A stretch of DNA of 64,000 nt, taken from positions 372,001-436,000 of the forward strand of contig NZ_JAQQWS010000001.1 in the NCBI RefSeq assembly GCF_028610675.1, given 5' to 3'. This stretch comes from Alkalihalobacillus pseudalcaliphilus (GTDB taxonomy: Bacteria > Bacillota > Bacilli > Bacillales > Bacillaceae_D). Positions 42,546 through 51,101 of this stretch are shown piece by piece; the first letter of the stretch is position 1, and each line of letters opens with the position of its first letter. The position numbers and the translations under genes are program-made. The notes beneath the pieces are model-generated. The model did no database searches. It was not told the DNA's origin and worked only from the letters and a program-made list of their open reading frames with translations.

Positions 42546-44933
42546 GTGCAAAAACAAACGAAATTTGCGATTTTTATATTAATTTTATTCCTGATCGGTA
42601 TATTTTTAATTCCGATATCCATTGCACAAGCAGAGGAAAAGGCAAGCTTACATATTGAAACAAAGGCCGGCTTTGATGGGAAAATAACGCAGACAGGTGG
42701 ATTCCCACTTGAAGTAACTCTATCAAATAGTGGTGAAGATTTGTCTGGAGAATTAGTTATTCATGTTTTTCCTACCTATCAATCAGATGCAAATATTATC
42801 ATTCCTGTTGATATACCAGCTGGAGAAACGAGATCCGTCTTAACGACTATTCCTGGACATGATAGTAGCTATTATTATGGGGCAACTCCGACAAAAATGA
42901 TTACCTTCTATGAAACAAGCTTTGAAAATGGTAAAGAAGTGAAAACATCCGGAAAAGCCACAATTGCTGGCTCGCAATTAGGTTGGGACGCTCCTGTTAT
43001 GGGGATTTTATCGAATGACCCTGAATCTTTAAGATATTTAAATAGTATGACCAATACTGTTAAACCACAATTAGTAACAGTTGAGCCCGACCTGATTACA
43101 GATGATTATATCGCATTAACGATGTTGGATTACTTAGTCGTTGACCAATTTACGATTGCTGAGTTATCAAGTGAACAGCAGCAAGCCATTCAGCAGTGGG
43201 TTCTGTTTGGAGGGACCTTGATCTTAGGTGGCGATCCAGCGATCGTTCAAAAAAGTGGGGAATTAAAAGATTCATTGCCTATGTCAGGAATGATTTCAAC
43301 AGTTCGTGCGAATAGTGAAGCACTCGAACAATTTAATGGGGAAACTCCTTATGATGCAGATGACATTGTTTTATATATTGGGGATGTAGATGATGATTTA
43401 GTTAAAGCACGTTCGACAGAGGGATACCCGCTGATTGTGTCTGCTCCATTTGGAACGGGTGAGTTAGTGCAACTAAGTTTTTCACCCGGCATTAGTTCTT
43501 TTAGTAGCTGGCAAGGAAGTCAGGACGTTTGGCGTACAATTATTAATCAGAATCTAATTAATGGCAGCTTTCATAGAGGTTCTTCTATTTTTGAGCAACT
43601 TAACTATAATTTGGCGGAAGTTAACAACTTATATCCAAGTACGATGATTCCTATTGGTGTTTTGATCTCTGTATTTATCGCTTTTATTGTGATTGTATTT
43701 CCGTTTTTATTTTTTATCTTAAAAAAGTTTGACAAACGTGAGCACAGTTGGTGGGTAATTCCAACTTTATCAATCTTGGTAGCGGTAAGTTTGTTTGGTT
43801 TTGGTGCCAAAGATCGAATTGCCAAACCACAAATGAACCATTTGTCTGTAATCAAATTAAATGAAAATGAGCAACCTTTTGGTTATGCAAGTTTTAGTTT
43901 ATTTAGTAACAATAGTGGAGATTACACAATTTCTGTAGCGGAGCCTTATTTTACTGGTATTCCTATTATGAGAGATTCTTACTCAAGTTTTGGTACGGGT
44001 GCACCAATTTCTGGAAGTAGTCTGTATCGTTCTTCTGGGAATACAGATTTTTCCTTTCAAGATGTAGAATATTGGGCGGTACGGAATGCGATCGGGCCCA
44101 TTATGTCAAATGAAAAAATGTATTTGGAAAATGAACTCCTATTAACAGAGGATGGAATTATAGGTCAAGTAACGAATCAAACTGGATATGACTTGGAAGA
44201 GTTAGAATTTGTTAATGGAAATAAGACGACTTCACTCGGACCTTTGCTAGCTGGAGAAACCATAGACATTTCCATACCGTTCACAGACCATTTGTTTCGA
44301 GCGCCACAAAGTCAACAATATTGGCAATACCAACATAATAATCAAGATTTTAATGAAATAAAAGTCAATAATTTGATGATTACTGCGGCAGAAGCCCGAT
44401 TATTTGAACAAGGAAAACCCGCTTTAGTAGGTCATACGACAGCAGAGATTTTTGATGCAACGATTAAAGATCGAAGCCCTGAGACAAACTCGTTACATTT
44501 GCTCGTTCAATCGATTGATATTGAAAAAGAGTTAGTTGGTGAGTTCAGTTTGAAGCTTAATGATATTATGCCAAAATTAGTACCTCAAGGAGAGTTTCAT
44601 TATTTAGATGATTATCCATTACAAGAAGGAATGAATTCTTTTTATGCTTCTGCAGGTGAGTTTCATGTTGAATATGACTTACCACGAGACCTATTAGAGC
44701 AAGATGTGAATTTGGAGTTATTAACGATTCAAATAAGGACCCAGCAAGCAAGTATAGAAATTTGGAATGAAAGTAGTCAAGAATTCGAAAGCGTAGATCA
44801 AAATTTAGAAATATCCAATGTGCGAGATTATGTATCGGAAGAGGGACAGATTGAATTCAAAGTAGTTAAACCTGAATCGCCTGAAGAAGTCTCCCTACCA
44901 AATATTGAACTGAAGGGAGTGTATGCAGAATGA
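42546..44933 (+). CDS. Secreted/membrane protein with GATase-like domain, first gene of VWA/MoxR cluster
   Basis: About 795 residues. A signal peptide (FAIFILILFLIGIFLIPISIA) precedes an immunoglobulin-like extracytoplasmic region. A Rossmann-like segment (about 150-245; LDYLVVDQFTIAEL, WVLFGGTLILGGD) is typical of class I glutamine amidotransferase-like domains without enzyme residues. Two membrane segments (about 365-390 and 403-420) are followed by a large acidic extracytoplasmic region. The frame opens at 42507, but GGGGGAG before the GTG at 42546 fixes the start. The stop overlaps the ABC ATPase start (ATGA). I know no function for this family. Confidence 0.75.
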   Translation: MQKQTKFAIFILILFLIGIFLIPISIAQAEEKASLHIETKAGFDGKITQTGGFPLEVTLSNSGEDLSGELVIHVFPTYQSDANIIIPVDIPAGETRSVLTTIPGHDSSYYYGATPTKMITFYETSFENGKEVKTSGKATIAGSQLGWDAPVMGILSNDPESLRYLNSMTNTVKPQLVTVEPDLITDDYIALTMLDYLVVDQFTIAELSSEQQQAIQQWVLFGGTLILGGDPAIVQKSGELKDSLPMSGMISTVRANSEALEQFNGETPYDADDIVLYIGDVDDDLVKARSTEGYPLIVSAPFGTGELVQLSFSPGISSFSSWQGSQDVWRTIINQNLINGSFHRGSSIFEQLNYNLAEVNNLYPSTMIPIGVLISVFIAFIVIVFPFLFFILKKFDKREHSWWVIPTLSILVAVSLFGFGAKDRIAKPQMNHLSVIKLNENEQPFGYASFSLFSNNSGDYTISVAEPYFTGIPIMRDSYSSFGTGAPISGSSLYRSSGNTDFSFQDVEYWAVRNAIGPIMSNEKMYLENELLLTEDGIIGQVTNQTGYDLEELEFVNGNKTTSLGPLLAGETIDISIPFTDHLFRAPQSQQYWQYQHNNQDFNEIKVNNLMITAAEARLFEQGKPALVGHTTAEIFDATIKDRSPETNSLHLLVQSIDIEKELVGEFSLKLNDIMPKLVPQGEFHYLDDYPLQEGMNSFYASAGEFHVEYDLPRDLLEQDVNLELLTIQIRTQQASIEIWNESSQEFESVDQNLEISNVRDYVSEEGQIEFKVVKPESPEEVSLPNIELKGVYAE

Positions 44934-45859
44934 TTCAAACGGTTCATTTAACTAAAAAATATGGTTCATTTACAGCTTTAGATGATTTAAATATGGAAAT
45001 TGAAGCAGGTTCAGTGTTTGGTTTTGTTGGTCAAAATGGTGCTGGTAAGTCGACCACTTTTCAAATATTAGCCACATTGATGGCACCTACTTTTGGAACA
45101 GCATTTATTGATGGAACGGATGTTTGTGAGAACCCCAAAGAGGTACGTCGTAAAATCGGTTATATGCCAGATTTCTTTGGAGTCTATGACCAGTTTCGTG
45201 CCGATGAATATTTGGATTTTTATGGGGCGAGTTATGGCATAACGACAAAGGAGAGGAAGGTGTTAATTCCTCAGCTTTTAGAATTAGTTAATCTGAGTCA
45301 TAAAAAAGATTCCTATGTCGACCTTTTATCACGAGGGATGAAGCAGCGTTTATGTCTAGCAAGATCCCTCATTCATGATCCAAAAGTACTTATTTTGGAT
45401 GAACCTGCCTCTGGCCTTGATCCAAGGGCTCGTATTGAAATGCGTGGCATATTAAAAGAACTAAAATCGATGGGTAAGACGATTATCATTAGCTCTCATA
45501 TCTTACCTGAGCTTGCAGAAATGTGTGATGAAATTGGCGTTATTGATCATGGAAGCTTAAAAGCACGTGGAACCGTTAAAGAAATTCAGAAACAATTACA
45601 AGCAACACGACTAATTGAGGTTCAAGTTGCAGATGCCTTAGATATAAGCACTCGCTTCTTCGAGGATCAAGCATTCGTCTCAGATTTACAAGTGAAGGAA
45701 AATAAAATTGAGTTTTTGTTTACTGGAAATGAAGATAATCAAATTGAATTATTGCGAAAGGCTGTTGCCCAACATTTATCAATCATTAGCTTTAACCATG
45801 TAGAATCTAATATTGAAGATGTCTTTATGGAGATCACAAAAGGAGTGGAAGACAATTGA
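44930..45859 (+). CDS. ABC transporter ATP-binding protein
   Basis: A 309-residue ABC-2-type ATPase: Walker A GQNGAGKST (34-42), signature LSRGMKQRL (a variant of LSGGQ), Walker B VLILDEP, and H-loop ISSHIL. The C-terminal ~85 residues are the extension common in exporter-type ATPases. It starts in an ATGA overlap with the upstream gene and ends in a TTGA overlap with the permease gene. Substrate unknown; the cluster context suggests an envelope component. Confidence 0.92.
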   Translation: MIQTVHLTKKYGSFTALDDLNMEIEAGSVFGFVGQNGAGKSTTFQILATLMAPTFGTAFIDGTDVCENPKEVRRKIGYMPDFFGVYDQFRADEYLDFYGASYGITTKERKVLIPQLLELVNLSHKKDSYVDLLSRGMKQRLCLARSLIHDPKVLILDEPASGLDPRARIEMRGILKELKSMGKTIIISSHILPELAEMCDEIGVIDHGSLKARGTVKEIQKQLQATRLIEVQVADALDISTRFFEDQAFVSDLQVKENKIEFLFTGNEDNQIELLRKAVAQHLSIISFNHVESNIEDVFMEITKGVEDN

Positions 45860-46725
45860 AATCCTTACTTATCAACCCTGTATTAAATAAAGAATTCAAA
45901 CTGCGCTTTCGCTCTGTGAAAAGTTATATTGGATTAGCCGCCTATTTATTAATATTAGGTTTGCTGACGTTTGGCATTATCTATTTACAATTAGAAAATG
46001 ATCGATTTGGTGCTTTTCAATCTTACCAAAGTCAATGGATGTTTATTTTCTTAAGTATGCTGCAGCTTGCCTTAGTTATTTTTATTACACCAGGCTTGAC
46101 GGCAGGAGTCATAAGTAGTGAAAGGGAAAAGCAAACATTACCTATTTTGCTGACGACCGATCAATCATCAAGCTCTATCATTTTGAGTAAGCTTATTTCA
46201 TCCGTTGCCTTTTTATTAGTCATTATTTGTTCGAGTTTACCATTGTACATGATCGTCTTTTTATTTGGAGGAATATCTCCTAGAATGCTTGTCCTTACTT
46301 TTCTGATGTATATTTTTACAATGGTTGTCATTGGTGCCATTGGTGTTTTCATATCCACATTAGTTAGAAAAACGATCATATCGATGGTAACAGCCTATAG
46401 TTTGGCATTCTTTTTAACGGGTGGCATGGCTTTACTAGCATTAATCTCACTTAATTATAGTTATATGGTAACAACTCAGGCTTTTCCGTTACCGTATTTG
46501 ATTTCAGCTACGAATATTCCTATTATGTTTTTTTACTTGCTTGAACCTGGTTTTATGACAGAGCTACAAAGAATTGCTCAAATGGATCTATCACCATGGA
46601 TTCTATTCTTTTCTTTTTACGGGGTTATATTTGTTGCTTGTCTTTTTGTAGCGATAAAAAAGCTAAGACCAAAAATGAAAACAAAACCATTGCCACAAAA
46701 TGAATATAACTCTAGAACACAATAA
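45856..46725 (+). CDS. ABC-2 type transporter permease
   Basis: A 289-residue membrane protein with six hydrophobic segments and the ABC-2 pattern ISSEREKQTLPILLTT in the first cytoplasmic loop. The start is TTG inside the stop of the ATPase gene, so translation is coupled. With the preceding ATPase it forms a half-size exporter. Confidence 0.9.
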   Translation: MKSLLINPVLNKEFKLRFRSVKSYIGLAAYLLILGLLTFGIIYLQLENDRFGAFQSYQSQWMFIFLSMLQLALVIFITPGLTAGVISSEREKQTLPILLTTDQSSSSIILSKLISSVAFLLVIICSSLPLYMIVFLFGGISPRMLVLTFLMYIFTMVVIGAIGVFISTLVRKTIISMVTAYSLAFFLTGGMALLALISLNYSYMVTTQAFPLPYLISATNIPIMFFYLLEPGFMTELQRIAQMDLSPWILFFSFYGVIFVACLFVAIKKLRPKMKTKPLPQNEYNSRTQ

Positions 46726-46746
46726 GAGGAAAAGGAGGAGTATGTG

Positions 46747-48323
46747 ATGAATAATCGAACTAGAATGCTACAGTTTTTGAAGCCTTTAAAACGGCGTTTA
46801 TTATGGCTACATACTTCCTCTTATGTTGGTAGGTTTTTCTTTTACGCAGTTTTGATGTCACTTGCTTTAACGGTTGTATCACGTTTTATAGTCATTCCCT
46901 TTTTATATCGGTATTTCTTTATTGCTTATGTGCTTACTTTTATCGTAGTTGTGGTCATCGCTGTTAAGAGGAAACCGACTGTCGCTCTAATGATCCATAA
47001 ATTTGATGAATGGGTCGGAGAAGAACGGGTTACAACAGCTTATTCTTTCATCGAAAAAGAGCAAACCATTGCGAATTTGCAACGTGAAGATACATTCAAA
47101 AGAATGCAAAAACAGCAAAATGTCGTCATATCCAATCAGAAAATGACTTGGTCTTACTCAAAAATCGTAATGAGCATTTGTGCGGCGATACTCATCTTTT
47201 TTTCTTTTCTTATCCCTAGTGAAACGATGTTAAGTGCAAAAGTGAAGGAAGAGGAGCAAAAGATTATCGATGAGGTGAAAGATAAGATGGAAGAACTCGC
47301 TGACGAGGATTCTAATGAACTAGATGATTTAAAAAATCAACTTGATGAATTAGAAACGGCAGATGAAGTGTTAGATGAATTGCTTGTAGCAGAACAAAAA
47401 CTTGAAGATTTAAAACAAGAATTATTACAAAAAGAACAAGAATTGCAAGCCTTATTAGAAAATGAGCAAAACTTTCAAGACTTAGATGAGGCCTTGCAAT
47501 CCGAAGATTTGAATCAATTGAACCAAGCATTAGAGGAACTTAAGGGCTCGCCGGAATTACTACAGAAGTTACAAGATGGCTTACTGGATAATCGTGTGAA
47601 TGTTGACGGTTTGTCTGAAGAAGAGTTAAACGAGTTATTAGAGCAACTGAAAGATGCATTAGAAGAGGGAATGCAACTAGGGGATGAGGTAGCAGAACTA
47701 AGAGAACTTCAAGAAGGCTTACAAGAGCTTGCTTTGTCACAGCAACGAAGTATGTCACAAGCGGGCATTGGTAGTCAGAGGAGACTTTCGTTTGAACGCT
47801 CACAGTCTGAAGGAACAGCAAGTACACAGCCTGGAAATTCCTCGGAAAATTCTAATGGGCAATCTGAAGGAACTGACAATAATGGAAATGCGGGCAATGG
47901 AGAAAGTTTGAATGGTGATAGATCAGAAGGAAATGGTTCAGGAGATGGTGGGCAATCAAATGGAGCAGGTCAAGGCGGTTCAGGTACGGGATCTGGAAAT
48001 GGTTCAGGAAGTGGAGCGGGTACGGGATCTGGAACAGGTCAAGGTGGCTCAGGCTCAGGTGCTGGTATTGGTGAAGGTTCTCGAGAGTTGCTAACAGTTC
48101 CCGAACGAATTGGTGGTGAAGGGGATGTAGAGCAGGACTTGACAGAACTAGGAGAAGGGGAAGGTACAACACAAGAAACGAATCAAGCCCCCACCTTAAA
48201 AGGAGAAGTTCGCTCATACCAAGAAGTAATTGGTCAATATGAACAAATTTATCGTGAATCCGTTGAACGTAATACATTACCCTCACATCTAGAAGAAATG
48301 ATCGAAAAATACTTCTCTGAGCT
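46747..48323 (+). CDS. Coiled-coil membrane protein (DUF4175-like), truncated by assembly gap
   Basis: More than 525 residues. Three hydrophobic segments (about 25-45, 48-70 and 140-160) with a D-x-x-x-G-x-E-R-x-x-T-A motif (FDEWVGEERVTTAYSF) between them. A long acidic coiled coil (about 165-345) and a Gly/Ser/Asn-rich linker (about 360-455) follow. The end, YEQIYRESVERNTLP to IEKYFSEL, resembles the normal C terminus of such proteins, so probably only a few codons are lost in the gap. ATG 46747 has AGGAGG 8 nt upstream. MoxR-associated proteins of this shape are known in other bacteria; the function is unknown. Confidence 0.72.
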
Positions 48324-48423
48324 NNNNNNNNNNNNNNNNNNNNNNNNNNNNNNNNNNNNNNNNNNNNNNNNNNNNNNNNNNNNNNNNNNNNNNNNNNNNN
48401 NNNNNNNNNNNNNNNNNNNNNNN
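48324..48423. other. Assembly gap of 100 N
   Basis: Exactly 100 N, a usual placeholder for a gap of unknown size. It falls at the 3' end of the coiled-coil gene and directly before a direct repeat. Confidence 0.97.
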
Positions 48424-48618
48424 CAGGTGAAACTTAAGCTGGAAGTAAATAGTCAAACCAGCTTCTAGTTGAGCCAATCGGGCCATTAGGGGCAGTAAAA
48501 TAAAGGCATTAAAAAAAGCCTACTGCCCATTATGGCGGGGTCAGGTGAAACTTAAGCTGGAAGTAAATAGTCAAACCAGCTTCTAGTTGAGCCAATCGGG
48601 CCATTAGGGGCAGTAAAA
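48424..48618. repeat. Two 77-bp direct repeats 118 bp apart, with IS-like inverted ends
   Basis: 48424-48500 and 48542-48618 are identical. The spacer ends in a sequence complementary to the end of the first copy: CCATTAGGGGCAGTA faces TACTGCCCATTATGG (13 of 15 pair). Each copy also has AAGCTGG/CCAGCTT arms. This looks like the outer ends of an insertion element or a tandem repeat that broke the assembly. No transposase is visible in the window. Confidence 0.75.
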
Positions 48619-48710
48619 AACATTAACTTTCCTCTTTGTGCTGGTTCATTTTAATAAATGATGTAAGACTGTTTTTGAACATAAGAATTTAAAGTAACCT
48701 AGCGGCCTGT

Positions 48711-48895
48711 TATACGGAGACTCGCGTGGGACGTAGTGGCGAAAGCTTGAGATCCAGTGGCGTAGACGATCAGCTCAGTGCCACTCGATTGTCTAAGAGT
48801 AACAACGAGCAACGGTCCGTGTTCGCAGTAACTTTCATACAAAATGCACATGGCGAAGCCCTATTCCCTTCGCCACCGACAAAATTCAAAGTAGG
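48711..48895 (+). repeat. C and D dispersed repeats
   Basis: A diverged C module (CGGAGACTCGCGTGGGACG, CTTGAGATCC, GATCAGCTCAGTGCCACTCG, GTGTTCGCAGTAACTTTCA) is followed by a D module with stem GGCGAAG/CTTCGCC. Confidence 0.82.
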
Positions 48896-49017
48896 CTTTT
48901 GCTCTTTGGCTGATAGAATTTTGTTTAATTGCATTTTTACTTCTTTACCTGGTGTTTTTTCATTTAATACATTTATATTTTGTATGAGAAACTCGCCAAC
49001 CAATAAGGCTGCACTAA

Positions 49018-49188
49018 CCTAAGCGGAGGGAATGGGGAGGCCGACTCTTGCAGGAGGAAAGGGCAGGCTGAGATCCACTTGCGTTAGCAAGTTAGCTCAG
49101 CGCCCGCCTGCGGAAAGCGTGCCCCCTATTCCCGTAGCGATTTTCGAAGAAGAGCACATCGCCCTTAGTCCACTTTCATACAAAACAG
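49018..49188 (+). repeat. A-type dispersed repeat abutting moxR
   Basis: A full A module (49021-49141), then GAAGAAGAGCACATCGCC and the tag CTTTCATACAAAA, which ends 3 nt before the AGGAGG of moxR. The whole 48324-49199 region between the two genes is gap and repeat DNA. Confidence 0.87.
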
Positions 49189-49199
49189 GAGGCATTTCG

Positions 49200-50195
49200 A
49201 TGGATATTTCAATGCAACATTATGAAGAAGCCAATAAAAAAGTCAACGATGTATATCGTGAGGTTTCATCTTTTATTGTTGGACAAGAACAAGCAAAAAA
49301 ACAAGTATTTTGGTCGATGTTAGCAGGGGGACATGTATTATTAGAAGGTCTACCAGGTGTTGGTAAAACGATGCTCATTCGTACATTCGCTGATGTCCTA
49401 TCCTTAACATTTTCAAGGATTCAATTCACACCAGACTTAATGCCTTCAGATATTACGGGCACGATGATGATTAATCAACATGACAAAGAACAACGCTTCC
49501 AGTTTCATGAAGGCCCTATTTTTTCACAAATCGTATTAGCTGATGAAATTAATCGTGCTACACCCAAAACCCAAAGTGCTCTTCTAGAAGCAATGGCAGA
49601 AAAGACGGTTACGGTTATGGGAGAAACAAAAAGTCTTCCCAAGCCATTTTTTGTATTAGCAACTCAAAATCCTGTTGAGCTAGAAGGAACGTATCCGTTA
49701 CCAGAAGCACAAACGGACCGATTTTTATGTAAAGTGACGATGGAATATCCGACAAAAGAAGAGCTTAAAACGATTATTGAACGAACGGTTAACCAAACAG
49801 AAGTTACATTACAGGAAGTGCTTGATCAAGAAACGTTACAAAATCTACAACAGCTTGTCCAGCAGATTCTCCTATCTGATGAAGTACTAGATTATGCGAT
49901 TGAGTTAATAGAAAAAACGCAACCAACCTCTGCGGCTGCTTCTGAGCAGGTAAAGCGATTTGTTCGCTATGGTGCTGGACCTCGTGGCTTACAAAGCTTA
50001 ATAAGGCTCGCTAAAGCAAGAGCATTAACAGAAGGTCGATTACATGTTTCGATTGGTGACATTAAAGAAGTTTTTATCCCTGTATTGAGGCATCGTCTCT
50101 TTTTAACATTTGAAGGAGAGGCACAAGGATTTTCGTCCGATACGATTTTGGCACAAATACTGGGAGAGAACAGCGAAGTGAGTCGTTCTATATGA
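49200..50195 (+). CDS. MoxR-family AAA+ ATPase
   Basis: A 331-residue AAA+ protein: Walker A GLPGVGKT (50-57), Walker B LADEINRA, sensor ATQNPVELEGTYPLPEAQ and a second half with the DRFLCKV and GPRGLQSLIRLAKA motifs. MoxR ATPases act with VWA-domain proteins as chaperone-like remodelling machines. The frame runs further upstream through the repeat, but AGGAGG before the ATG at 49200 fixes the start. The stop overlaps the DUF58 gene start (ATGA). Confidence 0.92.
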   Translation: MDISMQHYEEANKKVNDVYREVSSFIVGQEQAKKQVFWSMLAGGHVLLEGLPGVGKTMLIRTFADVLSLTFSRIQFTPDLMPSDITGTMMINQHDKEQRFQFHEGPIFSQIVLADEINRATPKTQSALLEAMAEKTVTVMGETKSLPKPFFVLATQNPVELEGTYPLPEAQTDRFLCKVTMEYPTKEELKTIIERTVNQTEVTLQEVLDQETLQNLQQLVQQILLSDEVLDYAIELIEKTQPTSAAASEQVKRFVRYGAGPRGLQSLIRLAKARALTEGRLHVSIGDIKEVFIPVLRHRLFLTFEGEAQGFSSDTILAQILGENSEVSRSI

Positions 50196-51055
50196 ACAGC
50201 TTTCTCACTCCTCAACTTGAAGCAAGGCTAAAAAAAACACAATTTGTGACACGAACTAGATTAGTATCAGGACAGCAAGGAAATCGGCGTGCGACAGGAT
50301 TCGGTCGCTCCTTAGATTTCTCTGATTATCGTTCGTATCATTATGGTGATGATTTAAGACAAATTGATTGGAATGTCTATGCGAGAACGAACAAGCACTA
50401 TATTAAAAGATTTTTAGATGAAAAAGAAATGCAGGTTGCTATTTATATAGATTGTTCAAAATCCATGCGTTTAGATCCTTTGAAATGGCTAAAAGTACAA
50501 CAAGTGACGAGTTTTCTAGCATTAATTGGTTTTGCGAACGGTGACCGAATGAGTGTCTTGCCCATTCAAGCGAAAACCAGTCCATTCTTACAAAAGAAGG
50601 GAGCTGGGTATTACCCTGTATTAAATCATTACTTACATACTTTAATGGATTTTAATCATGAAGCTTTTTTTAAGAACCTTATAAAAGTCAAACAACATCG
50701 TGCTTCTTTGCATGTTTTCCTTACAGACACATTTGAGGAAACGGATGATATCATTGAATCGATTCAACAGTTTCAATCAAAGGACCGACTTATCATTTTA
50801 CAAGTGATGACAAAGGATGAAATAGAGCCAACGATTCGTGGTGATAAGAAAGTCATTGATAGTGAAACAGATTCCCATGTGAACGTAACGATTCAAAAAA
50901 AGACAATAAATAGTTATGTAGACCGATTAAATGAGCATATAGAGAGGTTACGTTATTTTTGTCAAAAGCGAGGAATTTCAATTGTTCAAATGGATGTCGA
51001 TGCACCATTGGAGAGCCTTTTTGTTCAATTAAAGCAGGAACAAATTATTATGTAA
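50192..51055 (+). CDS. DUF58 protein with VWA-like fold
   Basis: A 287-residue cytoplasmic protein. The DUF58 motif is complete: GRSLDFSDYRSYHYGDDLRQ, then IDWNVYARTNKHYIKRF. The following strand carries a DxSxS metal motif, IYIDCSKSM. DUF58 proteins are the usual partner of MoxR ATPases. It is translationally coupled to moxR. Confidence 0.92.
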   Translation: MNSFLTPQLEARLKKTQFVTRTRLVSGQQGNRRATGFGRSLDFSDYRSYHYGDDLRQIDWNVYARTNKHYIKRFLDEKEMQVAIYIDCSKSMRLDPLKWLKVQQVTSFLALIGFANGDRMSVLPIQAKTSPFLQKKGAGYYPVLNHYLHTLMDFNHEAFFKNLIKVKQHRASLHVFLTDTFEETDDIIESIQQFQSKDRLIILQVMTKDEIEPTIRGDKKVIDSETDSHVNVTIQKKTINSYVDRLNEHIERLRYFCQKRGISIVQMDVDAPLESLFVQLKQEQIIM

Positions 51056-51101
51056 ACATCGCTAGCATTTAGAGATAGATAAAGTAAAGGGGGTGAGGGA
51101 G

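Noticed and set aside
47540..48286. Several frames opposite the Gly/Ser-rich linker of the coiled-coil gene
   Set aside because: Composition-driven shadows on the other strand; no starts with ribosome sites.
48726..49199. Frames running through repeats into moxR
   Set aside because: They translate C, D and A repeat DNA; the moxR start is fixed by AGGAGG at 49190.
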